This document shows, piece by piece, positions 35,564 to 47,807 of a stretch of 64,000 nt of DNA. The stretch spans positions 1 to 64,000 of the forward strand of contig JAIUPQ010000005.1 in the NCBI GenBank assembly GCA_020161145.1, given 5' to 3'. The position numbers and the translations under genes were made by a program. Numbering within the stretch: position 1 is the stretch's first letter; each line of letters opens with the position of its first letter. The notes below the pieces were generated by a model that saw only the letters and a list, made by a program, of their open reading frames with translations, was not told where the DNA came from and ran no database searches. Source of the stretch: Pseudomonadota bacterium (lineage in GTDB: Bacteria > Pseudomonadota > Gammaproteobacteria > Burkholderiales > Burkholderiaceae_C).

Positions 35564-37468
35564 TCAGTCGATGATGCCCAGCACCTTGAGGCGGGCGATC
35601 ACCTTGTCGGCTGCCTGCTCGGCCGTGCACTGCGTGGTGTCCACCCGCAGCTCGGGGTTCTCGGGCGCCTCATAGGGGCTGGAGATGCCGGTGAAGTTGG
35701 CGATCTCGCCGCGGCGGGCCTTTTTGTACAGGCCTTTGACGTCGCGGTCCTCGGCCACGGCCAGCGGCGTGTCCACGTGCACCTCGATGAACTCGCCTTC
35801 CTCCAGCATCGTGCGCGCCATGCCGCGCTCGGCGCGGAAGGGCGAGATGAAGGCCGTCAACACGACCAGGCCGGCGTCCACCATCAGCTTGGACACCTCG
35901 GCGACGCGGCGGATGTTCTCCACACGGTCGGCCTCGGTGAAGCCCAGATCCTTGTTCAGGCCGTGGCGGATGTTGTCGCCGTCCAGCAGGTAGGTGTGGC
36001 GACCGGCAGCGTGCAGCTTCTTTTCCACCAGGTTGGCGATGGTGGACTTGCCGGCGCCCGACAGGCCCGTGAACCACAGCACGGCCGGCTTCTGGCCCTT
36101 GGTGATGCCGCGCGCAGCCTTGTCCACGTCCACATGCTGCATGTGGATGTTGTGCGAGCGGCGCAGCGCAAAGTGCAGCATGCCGGCGCCGACGGTGTTG
36201 TTGGTCAGCCGGTTGATGAGGATGAAGCCGCCGGTGTCGCGGTTGGTCTTGTAGGCGTCGAAGGCAATGGGCCGGTCCAGCGCCAGATTGACCACGCCGA
36301 TTTCATTGAGCTCCAGCTGCTTGGCGGCCAGGTGCTCCATGGTGTTGACGTTGACCTTGTACTTGGGCTCGGTCACCGTGGCCGAAACGGTCTGGGTGCC
36401 GATCTTCAGCAGGTAAGGGCGGCCCGGCAGCAGCGGCTCGTCGTGCATCCAGACGACGGTGGCCTCGAACTGGTCGGCCACTTCGGCAGGGCTGTCGGTG
36501 CCCGAGATGATGTCGCCGCGCGAGATGTCGATCTCGTCTTCCAGCGTGATGGTCACGCTCTCGCCGGCCACGGCCTGCGGGCGGTCGCCGTGGACGGTGA
36601 CGATGCGCGCCACGGTGCTCTCGCGGCCCGAGGGCTGGGCGCGGATGCGGTCACCGGGCTTGACGACGCCGCTGGCGACCACGCCGCAGAACCCGCGAAA
36701 GTCCAGGTTGGGGCGGTTGACCCACTGCACCGGCAGGCGGAAGGCTTCTTTTTGCAGCCGGGTTTCGTCGATCTCGCAGGTCTCGAGAAAGCCCATCAGC
36801 GTCGGGCCGTGGTACCACGGTGTCTTCTCGCTGGGCTCGATCATGTTGTCGCCCTTGAGGCCCGACAACGGAATCGAGGTGATGTCCTCGAGGCCGATCT
36901 GCTTGGCGAACGCGCGGTACTCCTCGTCGATCTTCTTGAACGTGGCCTGCGAGTAGTCCACCAGGTCCATCTTGTTGATGGCCAGCACCACCTTGCGAAT
37001 GCCGATCAGGCTGACCAGGTAGCTGTGGCGGCGCGTCTGCGTCAGCACGCCTTTGCGCGCGTCGATCAGGATGACCGCCACGTCGGCCGTGGAGGCGCCG
37101 GTGATCATGTTGCGCGTGTACTGCTCGTGGCCCGGGGTGTCGGCCACGATGAACTTGCGCCGGTCGGTCGAGAAGTAGCGGTAGGCCACGTCGATGGTGA
37201 TGCCTTGCTCGCGCTCGGCCGCCAGGCCGTCCACCAGCAGCGCAAAGTCGATGTCGCCGCCCTGGGTGCCGAACTTCTTGGAGTCGTTCTCGATGGCGGC
37301 GAGCTGGTCTTCGAAGAGCATCTTCGATTCGTACAGCAGCCGGCCGATGACGGTGGACTTGCCGTCGTCCACCGAGCCGCAGGTGATGAAGCGCAGCAGC
37401 GATTTCTTCTCGTGCTGCTGCAGATACTGTTCGATGTCAGCCGAAATCAGGTCCGATACGTGGGCCAT
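35564..37468 (-). CDS. cysNC: Bifunctional sulfate adenylyltransferase subunit 1 / adenylylsulfate kinase (CysNC)
   Basis: A 634-residue fusion of two sulfate-activation enzymes. The N-terminal CysN GTPase has GSVDDGKST (about 31-39), DTPGHEQY (about 109-116), NKMDLV (about 164) and beta-barrel domains to about 440. The C-terminal APS kinase has P-loop GLSGAGKST (about 464-472) and [15 protein letters not shown]. With CysD it makes APS using GTP hydrolysis, and the kinase part makes PAPS. It lies 111 bases downstream of cysD, with an intergenic repeat between, and ends in a strong terminator. Confidence 0.96.
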   Translation of the reverse strand: MAHVSDLISADIEQYLQQHEKKSLLRFITCGSVDDGKSTVIGRLLYESKMLFEDQLAAIENDSKKFGTQGGDIDFALLVDGLAAEREQGITIDVAYRYFSTDRRKFIVADTPGHEQYTRNMITGASTADVAVILIDARKGVLTQTRRHSYLVSLIGIRKVVLAINKMDLVDYSQATFKKIDEEYRAFAKQIGLEDITSIPLSGLKGDNMIEPSEKTPWYHGPTLMGFLETCEIDETRLQKEAFRLPVQWVNRPNLDFRGFCGVVASGVVKPGDRIRAQPSGRESTVARIVTVHGDRPQAVAGESVTITLEDEIDISRGDIISGTDSPAEVADQFEATVVWMHDEPLLPGRPYLLKIGTQTVSATVTEPKYKVNVNTMEHLAAKQLELNEIGVVNLALDRPIAFDAYKTNRDTGGFILINRLTNNTVGAGMLHFALRRSHNIHMQHVDVDKAARGITKGQKPAVLWFTGLSGAGKSTIANLVEKKLHAAGRHTYLLDGDNIRHGLNKDLGFTEADRVENIRRVAEVSKLMVDAGLVVLTAFISPFRAERGMARTMLEEGEFIEVHVDTPLAVAEDRDVKGLYKKARRGEIANFTGISSPYEAPENPELRVDTTQCTAEQAADKVIARLKVLGIID

Positions 37469-37512
37469 GATGATTCCTTATACGTGTTCCGTGTTAACCA
37501 AGCTGTTGCACG

Positions 37513-37583
37513 AATCCGGCTTCGCCGGTTCGTCGCAACGCGCCCCCTCGGGGGGCAGCGACGGGAGGAGCGTGGGGGCCTAA
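37513..37583. repeat. Intergenic palindromic repeat, copy 2, at the 3' end of cysD
   Basis: The modules are AATCCGGCTTCGCCGGTTCG, then CCCCCTCGGGGGG, CAGCGAC, GGGAGG, AGCGTGGGGGCCTAA. They are the same as copy 1 at 16839-16910, in the same order and orientation relative to the neighbouring gene. The CTA at 37580-37582 is the stop codon of cysD. Confidence 0.8.
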
Positions 37584-38479
37584 AAATACCCTTCCTGCTT
37601 CTTCTTCTCCATCGAGGCGGCCGTGTCGTGGTCAATCATGCGGCCCTGGCGCTCGCTGGTCTTGGTCAGCAGCATCTCCTGGATGATGGCCGTCAGGCTG
37701 TCGGCCTCGGACTCGACGGCGCCCGACAGCGGGTAGCAGCCCAGCGTGCGAAAGCGCACCTTCTTCATCATCGGCACCTCGCCGTCGCGCAGCGGAAAGC
37801 GGTCGTCGTCCACCATGATCAGCGTGCCGTCACGGTCCACCACCGGGCGCTCGGCCGCGAAGTACAGCGGCACGATGGGCACGTTCTCCAGCAGGATGTA
37901 CTGCCAGATGTCCAGCTCGGTCCAGTTGGAAATCGGGAAGACGCGGATGGACTCGCCTTTTTGCTTGCGGCCGTTGTAGAGGCGCCAGAGTTCGGGGCGC
38001 TGGTTCTTCGGATCCCAGCGGTGCTGGGCCGAGCGGAACGAGAAGATGCGCTCCTTGGCGCGGCTCTTTTCCTCATCGCGGCGGGCGCCGCCGAAGGCCA
38101 CGTCAAAGCCGTATTTGTCCAGCGCCTGCTTGAGGCCTTGCGTCTTCCACATGTCGGTGTGGATCTGCGAGCCGTGCTCAAAGGGGTTGACGCCCATGGC
38201 CTGGGCTTCGGGGTTGTGATAGACCAGCAAGTCCATGCCCAGCTCTTTGGCCATGCGATCGCGCATCTCGTACATGGCGCGGAACTTCCACGTCGTGTCC
38301 ACGTGCAGCAGCGGGAACGGCGGCGGCGACGGGAAGAAGGCCTTCTTCGCCAGATGCAGCATCACCGCCGAGTCCTTGCCAATGGAGTACAGCATCACCG
38401 GGTTGTCGGCCTCGGCGACGACTTCGCGCATGATGTGGATGCTCTCGGCCTCCAGGCGCTGCAAGTGGGTCAGGTTCAT
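37580..38479 (-). CDS. cysD: Sulfate adenylyltransferase subunit 2 (CysD)
   Basis: Read from the internal ATG at 38479, the protein is 299 residues, the normal CysD length. It starts [20 protein letters not shown] and has the PP-loop of ATP pyrophosphatases ([16 protein letters not shown], about 28-43), [20 protein letters not shown] (about 127-146) and the C-terminal GRMIDHD and KKKQEGYF. It forms APS from sulfate and ATP together with CysN. The Shine-Dalgarno before 38479 is weak (GGAA), and the frame remains open for 293 codons upstream (see next entry), so a fused product starting at 39358 is possible. The stop lies in an intergenic repeat. Confidence 0.95.
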   Translation of the reverse strand: MNLTHLQRLEAESIHIMREVVAEADNPVMLYSIGKDSAVMLHLAKKAFFPSPPPFPLLHVDTTWKFRAMYEMRDRMAKELGMDLLVYHNPEAQAMGVNPFEHGSQIHTDMWKTQGLKQALDKYGFDVAFGGARRDEEKSRAKERIFSFRSAQHRWDPKNQRPELWRLYNGRKQKGESIRVFPISNWTELDIWQYILLENVPIVPLYFAAERPVVDRDGTLIMVDDDRFPLRDGEVPMMKKVRFRTLGCYPLSGAVESEADSLTAIIQEMLLTKTSERQGRMIDHDTAASMEKKKQEGYF

Positions 38480-39358
38480 GGTGGGTTCCGTTGTGAGTGG
38501 AGCAGGTGAAAGGGAAGTGAATCGGGGGAGGGGTGGCGCCGGCACATCGTCGGCCAGCGGCGGCGGCGCCAGGGGCGGTGGCTCGGCGGCGCGTCGCGCC
38601 GTGGGGGCCAGCGGGCAGTGCGCCAGCGTCAGTTGGGGATGTTCAGCCAGCCATGTTGTCACACGCGGCGCACGGCGCAAATCAGGCCCATGCAGAAAGA
38701 GCTGCCAGGACGCGGCATTGTTGGCAACGACCGCATCCAGCAAGGCCAGCGCCCCGGCCTCGGTGGCCAGATGGGGCACCGGCAACCAGCCCACGTCACC
38801 GCGTGGCGACTGCACCACCCACAGCCCGGCCGGCGCCGCCAGATCCGGGTGGGACAGCGCGCCGGCGCGCAGCAGGCGGGCGCCGCTGCTGCGGGCCACC
38901 GCCAGTGCAGGGCGCCAGACCGCGTCCAGCCAGGCACGGGCGGCGGGGGCGGTCTTGGCCTGGTTGAGCGGGCTTTGCAGCGCCAGCCCCCAGCGCTCCA
39001 GCAGCCGCGTGGTGGTGCGGGCGTCGAGTTGAATCCCGTGCCGGTCGGCGGCCAGGGCCTGTACGTGTTGGCGCTGCCACAAGCCGCCACCAGGCGGCGG
39101 TTGGGTCAGCGCCTGCCAACGCAGCAAGGCCTCTTGCGTGGCCGACAGCGCCCGGCCTTGGCCGACCGGGCGGCCACGCTCGGCCACCGCCACGGCCTGC
39201 CAGCCACCCGTCTTGAACGCCTGATAGGCCTTGATGATGGTCGGCACCGACAGGCCCGTGGCGGCACGCACCTGCGCCAGACTGTGCCCGTCCACCCGCA
39301 GCTGCACCGCGCGCAGACGGCGCGCGTTCAGTGTGGCAAGCTCACGGGTGACCGGCAT
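38480..39358 (-). CDS. Transposase-derived (IS630-like) DNA-binding domain, in frame with cysD and without its own stop
   Basis: From an ATG at 39358 the frame encodes 293 residues that run straight into CysD. A helix-turn-helix (about 13-55: [20 protein letters not shown]), [18 protein letters not shown] (about 64-82) and a second winged-helix-like part (about 95-130: [20 protein letters not shown]) follow the order of IS630-family transposases. The RNase H-like region (about 140-260) is recognisable ([33 protein letters not shown]), but LHGP stands where the LDNA motif with the catalytic Asp is expected, and the final acidic segment is replaced by a Pro/Ala-rich linker. Excision activity is therefore unlikely. 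It may be a domesticated regulator or a CysD extension. Start-site Shine-Dalgarno is weak. Confidence 0.6.
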
Positions 39359-39390
39359 TTCAATCGAGACACAAAATGTTTAAGCATCAG

Positions 39391-39415
39391 ATTGTGCCAT
39401 GGTGCCGGGCACAAT
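39391..39415. promoter_or_regulatory. Dyad-symmetric operator candidate between cysD-side and cysQ genes
   Basis: ATTGTGCC (39391-39398) and GGCACAAT (39408-39415) form a perfect 8-bp inverted repeat with a 9-base spacer. It lies in the 85-base gap between the divergent starts at 39358 and 39444. The spacing and position suit a dimeric regulator, such as CysB-like factors or the adjacent helix-turn-helix protein. Which protein binds is unknown. Confidence 0.45.
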
Positions 39416-39443
39416 GTTCGTTTTCCATTCGATTGCCAATGCC

Positions 39444-40223
39444 ATGACCTCGACCACTCTTGCCGCGCCCGCCCTGCTCGATGCCCTGGTGCCGCTGATC
39501 CGCGACGCTGGCCGCGTCATCATGGACATCTACGCCACCGACTTCGATGTCACGCAAAAAGGCGATGACTCCCCGGTGACCCAGGCCGATCAGCGCGCCG
39601 AGGACGTGATCCTGGCCGGCCTGGCCCAGATCGCCCCGGGCGTGCCGGTGGTGGCCGAAGAGGCGGTGGCGGCGGGCAAGATCCCGGTGGTGGCCGAGCG
39701 CTTCTTCCTGGTCGATCCGCTGGATGGCACCAAGGAGTTCATCAGCCGCAACGGCGAGTTCACGGTCAACATCGCCCTGATCGAACAGGGCCGGCCCGTG
39801 CTGGGGCTGGTCTATGCGCCCGCCATCGGCCGCCTCTTTGGTGGCGTGGCCGGTCACGGCGCCTGGCTGGAAGAGGACGGCAAAGGCCGCCGTGCCATCC
39901 AGGCCCGCCAGGAGCCGGTCGCCGGCCTGACGGTGGTGGCCAGCCGCTCGCATGGCGACGAGACGGCGCTGGACGCCTTCCTGGCCGGGCGCAAGGTGGC
40001 CTCGCGCACCAACGCCGGCTCGTCGCTGAAGCTGTGCCTGGTGGCCGCCGGTGAGGCCGACGTCTATCCGCGCCTGGGCCGCACCATGGAGTGGGACATC
40101 GCCGCCGGTGACGCCGTGCTGCGCGCCGCCGGCGGCAAGGTGGTGGTGGTGGCCGACGGCCACGACCTGGGCTATGGCAAGCCCGGCTGGGACAACCCGC
40201 ATTTCGCGGCCTGGGGTGCCTGA
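39444..40223 (+). CDS. cysQ: 3'(2'),5'-bisphosphate nucleotidase CysQ
   Basis: A 259-residue inositol-monophosphatase-fold enzyme. Metal-binding motifs are GDDSPVTQADQRAEDVI (about 35-51), EE in VVAEEAV (about 70), DPLDGTKEF (about 90-98) and EWDIAAGDAVLRAAGG (about 216-231). It removes the 3'-phosphate of PAP/PAPS, the by-product of PAPS-dependent reactions. Start at 39444 gives MTSTTLAAPALL; an ATG at 39399 lies within the dyad and would add 15 residues. It is divergent from the cysD unit and followed after 21 bases by kpsC. Confidence 0.93.
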   Translation: MTSTTLAAPALLDALVPLIRDAGRVIMDIYATDFDVTQKGDDSPVTQADQRAEDVILAGLAQIAPGVPVVAEEAVAAGKIPVVAERFFLVDPLDGTKEFISRNGEFTVNIALIEQGRPVLGLVYAPAIGRLFGGVAGHGAWLEEDGKGRRAIQARQEPVAGLTVVASRSHGDETALDAFLAGRKVASRTNAGSSLKLCLVAAGEADVYPRLGRTMEWDIAAGDAVLRAAGGKVVVVADGHDLGYGKPGWDNPHFAAWGA

Positions 40224-40244
40224 CGCCGCGCGAGGGTCGCTGCG

Positions 40245-42245
40245 GTGACCTCCCCGCGGGTGGCCGTGCTGTACGGCCGTGGGCTGCATCAGCACGCCAC
40301 CTTGCCCGCGCTGTTGGCCGAGTACACGCTGGTGCGGCCCCACGAGACGCGCTCGCGCGAGGCGGAGTTGGTGCTGGGCTGGGGCCGCAAACCCAGCGGC
40401 GAGCAGGCTGCGGCCTGGGCCGCTGCGCGCGGCCTGCCGCTGGTCCGTCTGGAAGACGGCTTTCTGCGTTCGGTGGGGCTGGGCCATCAGGAGCCTCCGC
40501 TGTCCATGGTGATGGACGACGTGGGCATCTACTACGACGCCAGCGCGGCCTCGCGGCTGGAGGCGCTGATCGCCACCCCGCAGGATGCCGCCCAGACCGC
40601 GCGCGCGCTGGCACTGGTGGCGGCCTGGCGTGAGGGACGCGTCTCCAAATACAACCACGCCCGCGAGGACGTCACCGCGCTGCCGCCCGGTGCCGTGCTG
40701 GTGGTGGACCAGACCTGCGGCGATGCCTCGGTGCGCCTGGGCTGCGCCGACAGCGCCACCTTCGACCGCATGCTGGAGGCCGCGCTGGACGAGCACCCCG
40801 GCGCGCCTGTGGTGCTCAAGACGCATCCGGACGTGGTGGCGGGCATCAAGCATGGTTGTTTTGGCCGCTTGAGCCGCGCCCAGCGCCAGCGCGTGCAGGT
40901 GCTGGCGCGCGATGTGCACCCACCCGGCTTGCTGGAACGCGCCGCAGCGGTCTACACCGTCAGCTCGCAGATGGGATTCGAGGCCCTGTTGTGGGGCCGG
41001 CCGGTGCGCTGCTTCGGCCTGCCGTTCTACGCCGGCTGGGGGTTGACGGCGGACGAGCAGCCCGCGCCCGCGCGGCGCCAGCCCGTGCCGCTGGCGCAAC
41101 TGGTGCATGCGACGCTGATCCGCTATGCGCGCCAGATCGATGCCGAAACCTGGCAGCCGGCCACGCCCGAGGCGCTGCTGGCCTGGCTGGCGCTGCAGCG
41201 GCGCCAGCGTGAGCGCTATCCACCGCAGGTGCATGGCGTGGGCATCTCGCCCTGGAAGCGACCCATCGTGCGGCGTTTTTTTGCCGGCAGCGAGGTGCGC
41301 TTTGCCCGCCCCGGCCGGCCGCTGCCGCCGGGCGCGACGGTGGCGGTCTGGGGCCAGTTGGCGCCGCCACTGCCGGCCCAGGCCCAGGTGGTGCGGCTGG
41401 AAGATGGTTTCTTACGCTCGGTGGGCCTGGGCGCCGATCTGGTGCCGCCGCTGTCCTGGGTGATGGACGGGCTGGGCATGTATTACGACGCCCAGCGTCC
41501 CTCGGCGCTGGAGGCCTTGCTGGCGACCGCCCCGTTCGATGCGCCGCTGCTGGCGCGCGCGACCGCCTTGCGCGCACGCATCCTGGCGCTGGGCCTGTCC
41601 AAATACAACCTGGACGGCGCGCCGTGGCGCGCACAGGCCAACGGCCAACGCCGTGTGCTGGTCATCGGCCAGGTGGAAAGCGATGCCGCGCTGACCTGGG
41701 GCGCGCCGGGGCTGCGCCGCAACATCGACCTGCTGCGCGCGGTGCGCGCCCGCTGCCCGGATGCCTATCTGATCTACAAACCCCACCCCGATGTGGTGGC
41801 CCGGCTGCGCGCGCCCGGCCAGGGGGAGCGGACGGCCGCTGCGCATTGCGACGAAATCGTCACCGCCCCCATCGATGGCGTGCTGCGCCAGGTGGACGAG
41901 GTGCATGTGCTGACCTCGCTGGCCGGCTTCGAGGCCTTGCTGCGCGGCGTGCCGGTGGTGACCTGGGGTTGCCCGTTCTACGCCGGCTGGGGCTTGACGC
42001 GCGACGAGTTGCGGTCGCCCCGGCGTGGGCGGACCTTGACGCTGGACGCGCTGGTGGCGGGTGTGCTCATCCTCTATCCCACCTACCTGGGTCGTCGCAG
42101 TGGCCATTTCGCAACACCCGAGGCGGTGTTGGACGAACTGGCCCAGTGGCGCGAGGAGGGCGGCCGCAGCGGCCCCCGGCCGTGGCGTCGGGCTGCCTGG
42201 CGCTGGCTGCGTGGCGCCACCGAGGGCTGGCGGCGTGCACCATGA
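40245..42245 (+). CDS. kpsC: Capsular polysaccharide beta-Kdo glycosyltransferase KpsC
   Basis: A 666-residue protein built of two homologous halves. RLEDGFLRSVGLG occurs at about 67 and 384, and FYAGWGLT at about 261 and 577. This is the KpsC layout, with GT99 and GT107 modules that build the poly-Kdo linker joining group 2-type capsules to lysophosphatidylglycerol on the cytosolic face of the inner membrane. A GTG start at 40245 is preceded by GAGG. Its partner kpsS follows. The capsule export genes (kpsMTED) and capsule-specific transferases are not in the window. Confidence 0.92.
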   Translation: MTSPRVAVLYGRGLHQHATLPALLAEYTLVRPHETRSREAELVLGWGRKPSGEQAAAWAAARGLPLVRLEDGFLRSVGLGHQEPPLSMVMDDVGIYYDASAASRLEALIATPQDAAQTARALALVAAWREGRVSKYNHAREDVTALPPGAVLVVDQTCGDASVRLGCADSATFDRMLEAALDEHPGAPVVLKTHPDVVAGIKHGCFGRLSRAQRQRVQVLARDVHPPGLLERAAAVYTVSSQMGFEALLWGRPVRCFGLPFYAGWGLTADEQPAPARRQPVPLAQLVHATLIRYARQIDAETWQPATPEALLAWLALQRRQRERYPPQVHGVGISPWKRPIVRRFFAGSEVRFARPGRPLPPGATVAVWGQLAPPLPAQAQVVRLEDGFLRSVGLGADLVPPLSWVMDGLGMYYDAQRPSALEALLATAPFDAPLLARATALRARILALGLSKYNLDGAPWRAQANGQRRVLVIGQVESDAALTWGAPGLRRNIDLLRAVRARCPDAYLIYKPHPDVVARLRAPGQGERTAAAHCDEIVTAPIDGVLRQVDEVHVLTSLAGFEALLRGVPVVTWGCPFYAGWGLTRDELRSPRRGRTLTLDALVAGVLILYPTYLGRRSGHFATPEAVLDELAQWREEGGRSGPRPWRRAAWRWLRGATEGWRRAP

Positions 42246-42357
42246 CGCGAATGCAGCGGGGCGACCCGACAATGGCGGTGTGCCCGGGGGGCTATGCTTG
42301 CCAAGTAAGCCCAGGGACACCTGGGTAGCACGATCGGGTGTCAAGAAAGTACATGCC

Positions 42358-43686
42358 ATGCAGGGCAGGCAGATGAGCGGCGAGTCGCACGGCCTCACGG
42401 ACGTCCCCGTGGCTGAGGCGGGCTTGCCTGTGGCTGCCGCCACGGTGCCGGCGTCGTTCGAGTGGCTGCTGGCCTGCCGCCGCGTGCTGCTGCTGCAAGG
42501 GCCCATGGGGCCTTTTTTCAGCCACCTGGCGCAGCGGTTGCGCAGCCATGGCGCCAAGGTCTGGAAGGTCAACTTCAACGCCGGCGACGATCTGTTCTAC
42601 GCCGAGGGTGACGTGATCCGCTTTCGCGAGACCCAGGCCCAATGGCCGGCGCGCCTCGGTGAGTTGGTGCGCACGCTGCACATCGATGCCATCGTGCTGT
42701 TTGGCCAGACGCGCTCCTGGCACGCCGAAGCCAGCGCGGTGGCCCAGCAACTGGGACTGGCGCTGTTCGTGTTCGAGGAAGGCTATGTGCGGCCCGACTA
42801 CATCACGCTGGAACTGGGCGGGGTCAATGCCTACTCCACCATCAGCCAGGACGCCGCGTTTTACCGTCAACTGCCGCCCGACAACGTGGCGCCGCCCTTG
42901 CCCACCGGGCAGCGCTTTCGCCACGTGATGCGGGTGGCCATGCGCTACGCCTGGGCCACCTGGAGCGGGCGTCGCCGCTACCCCAACTACCGCCACCACC
43001 GCGACCTGTGCCCGCTGACCGAGGGGCCGCGCTGGTGGCGCGGGGCGGCGCGCAAATGGTGGTACCGGCTGGCGGAACGGCCGCACGCGCGCTGGGTGGT
43101 GACCCCGGCGGCACACAAGCACTACTTCCTGGTGCCGCTGCAGGTGCACAACGACAGCCAGATCCTGCATCACTCGCCGTTTGCCGACGTGGCCAGTTTC
43201 ATCGAAGCGGTGCTGCAGTCGTTTGCCCGGCACGCACCGCCCGGCACCAGCCTGGTGGTCAAACACCATCCGCTGGATCGGCCGTACAACGACTACGCCG
43301 CCTTGTTGCGCCGGCGCGCGGCGGCGCTGGGGCTGACCGGCCGCGTGCGCTACGTGCACGATCTGCACCTGCCCACGCTCATCAAGGGCGCGCGGGGTGT
43401 GGTGACCATCAACAGCACCACCGGCCTGCAGGCGCTGTACCACGGCACGCCGGTGGTCACGCTGGGCCAATGCCTGTATGCCCTTCGGGGGTTGGTGCAT
43501 CAGGGGCCACTGGATGCGTTCTGGGCGGCGCCGGGCACGGTGGATGACGCGCTGTTCCAGCGCTTTCGCAGCCACCTGATCCGGCAGACCCAGCTCAACG
43601 GCAGCTTCTATGCCAGCTGCCCGGCGCTGGATGAGCCCGAGACCGAGCCGCAGGCGACGACCTCAGCGCAGTTGCGCTCGGCCTGA
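42358..43686 (+). CDS. kpsS: Capsular polysaccharide beta-Kdo transferase KpsS
   Basis: A 442-residue protein of the KpsS family, which adds the first Kdo to the phosphatidylglycerol lipid acceptor. Features are VLLLQGPMGPFFSHLA near the N-terminus, FEEGYVRPDYITLELGGVNA (about 140-160), VVKHHPLDRPYNDY (about 300) and GVVTINSTTGLQALYHGTPV (about 346-365). The start is uncertain: ATG at 42358, or 42373 with a purine-rich stretch upstream. The 112-base gap to kpsC contains a small hairpin (CCCAGG/CCTGGG around 42310-42325). Confidence 0.9.
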   Translation: MQGRQMSGESHGLTDVPVAEAGLPVAAATVPASFEWLLACRRVLLLQGPMGPFFSHLAQRLRSHGAKVWKVNFNAGDDLFYAEGDVIRFRETQAQWPARLGELVRTLHIDAIVLFGQTRSWHAEASAVAQQLGLALFVFEEGYVRPDYITLELGGVNAYSTISQDAAFYRQLPPDNVAPPLPTGQRFRHVMRVAMRYAWATWSGRRRYPNYRHHRDLCPLTEGPRWWRGAARKWWYRLAERPHARWVVTPAAHKHYFLVPLQVHNDSQILHHSPFADVASFIEAVLQSFARHAPPGTSLVVKHHPLDRPYNDYAALLRRRAAALGLTGRVRYVHDLHLPTLIKGARGVVTINSTTGLQALYHGTPVVTLGQCLYALRGLVHQGPLDAFWAAPGTVDDALFQRFRSHLIRQTQLNGSFYASCPALDEPETEPQATTSAQLRSA

Positions 43687-43693
43687 CAGCTGC

Positions 43694-44356
43694 TCAGCCG
43701 GCCAGCGCCACCAGCCGCTCGTACCAGCGCGGCGCGGGCGGCGGCCCCACCAGCGGCAGGCGCAGATAGGCTTCGGACTCGCTGCCATGGCGTTCCACGC
43801 GGGCGCCGGCCCGGCGCGCAATGCGCAGCATGGGCACGTTCTCGCTCAGGGCATGGATGAACAGCGTCTGCACACCCAGCGCCCGCGCATGGCGCGCCGC
43901 ATGGGTGAACAGCAGCGCGCCCAGGCCGCGGCCGCGCGCACGGGCCTCCACTGACACGCCGAACTCGGCCATCAAGCCGGCATGCTGGCCGGCCGCCGTG
44001 GGTTGGGGCAGCAGTGCGAGGTGGGCGATGGCCACCGGCCGCAGCCGCCAGTTGAAGACGCCGAACACGAGGTCGCGGCGGAAGTCGAGATGGTCCACAT
44101 AGGCCAGGATCTCGGTGTCGCTGGCGGCATGGCCGAAGCGCAGGTAGCGGTCGCGCGCGGGCAGCGCCAGCAAGTGGGCCGCAATCAGCGGCCGGTGCCG
44201 GGGGCCCAGTTGGTACAGCGGCATCCAGGCCGCAATGCGTCGCCACAGCGCCGCCAGCCACCCGTCGCGGGGCGGAGGCAGGGCGTCAACGGGGTGCGCC
44301 ACCTCGGGGTGGCGGGCCGCCAGCTCCTGCAAGAAAGACGTGGACAGAACAGGCAT
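43694..44356 (-). CDS. GNAT family N-acetyltransferase
   Basis: A 220-residue protein with a GNAT domain in its C-terminal two thirds. The acetyl-CoA loop is VSVEARARGRGLGALLFTHA (R-x-x-G-x-G/A type, about 132-151), followed by LGVQTLFIHALSENVPMLRI and ARRAGARVERHGSESEAYL. The N-terminal 60 residues are unassigned. It converges on kpsS, with only 7 bases between stops. The acceptor substrate is unknown. A perfect 15-base palindrome lies about 100 bases upstream of its start. Confidence 0.85.
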   Translation of the reverse strand: MPVLSTSFLQELAARHPEVAHPVDALPPPRDGWLAALWRRIAAWMPLYQLGPRHRPLIAAHLLALPARDRYLRFGHAASDTEILAYVDHLDFRRDLVFGVFNWRLRPVAIAHLALLPQPTAAGQHAGLMAEFGVSVEARARGRGLGALLFTHAARHARALGVQTLFIHALSENVPMLRIARRAGARVERHGSESEAYLRLPLVGPPPAPRWYERLVALAG

Positions 44357-44451
44357 GGTGCGCTCAGGGAAAACCCTGGGTCGCATCCTAAGGGATGTCG
44401 GCCCGCCCTATTCGCAGAGCAGCGGGGTGAAACCGCTTGAGCGTGAAAATT

Positions 44452-44466
44452 TGTTGCAATGCAACA
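44452..44466. promoter_or_regulatory. Perfect 15-base palindrome upstream of the acetyltransferase gene
   Basis: TGTTGCA, A, TGCAACA: two 7-bp arms around a central A, in the 112-base gap between the start of the acetyltransferase and the end of the methionine synthase C-terminal gene. It could be an operator or a short hairpin. No T run follows on either strand. Confidence 0.35.
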
Positions 44467-44468
44467 CA

Positions 44469-47189
<2,721 letters not shown>

Positions 47190-47262
47190 GGGGATCAACC
47201 GAGGGTGAGCGCGTGTGCAAAGCCGCTATTCTCGGCGGTTGTGTCCTTGCAAAGAGCCTCAT

Positions 47263-47807
47263 ATGCCGTTGAATCGCTCGCGCCTGAGTCTGCTGGGGGT
47301 GGCTGTCTTGCTGGCGGCCTGCGCCAGCCCCCGATCCAACGCACCGACGCCGGTGTGGACGCCGGCCCCCGCCAAACCGGCGCCCATGCCGGCCACGCGC
47401 GAGCCGGCGCCCGCCGTGGCCCAGCCGGTGCGCCCACCCGGCACCCCCGCGCCGGCCGCCAGCACGGTGCTGGACGCCGAGTACCGCTGGCTGCGTGAGC
47501 TGTTCGGCCCCACGCCGGTGCGGCTGGCCAAGAGCAACGATGGCAGCATCACGCTGGGCGTGCCCATGGCGCATGCCTTCGACGACGGCAGCAATGAACC
47601 CAAACCGGCGCTGCAGGCCGTGCTGGGCAAGCTGGCCGAGTCGATGGCGCGCCAGCCCCAGGCCACGCTGCTGACCCAGGTGCCGGGCCCTACCGTGCGG
47701 GCGCTGGCCTTGCGGGACACCTTGGCCGCCCAGGGTGTGCCGCCCGGGCGGGTGGCCAGCACCAGCGTGGCGGCCGACGCGGCCGAGCTGGTGTTGCGGC
47801 TGGTGCC

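Noticed and set aside
35777-38509. Plus-strand open frame of about 900 codons opposite cysNC and cysD
   Set aside because: Antisense to clear sulfate-activation genes; no recognisable motif.
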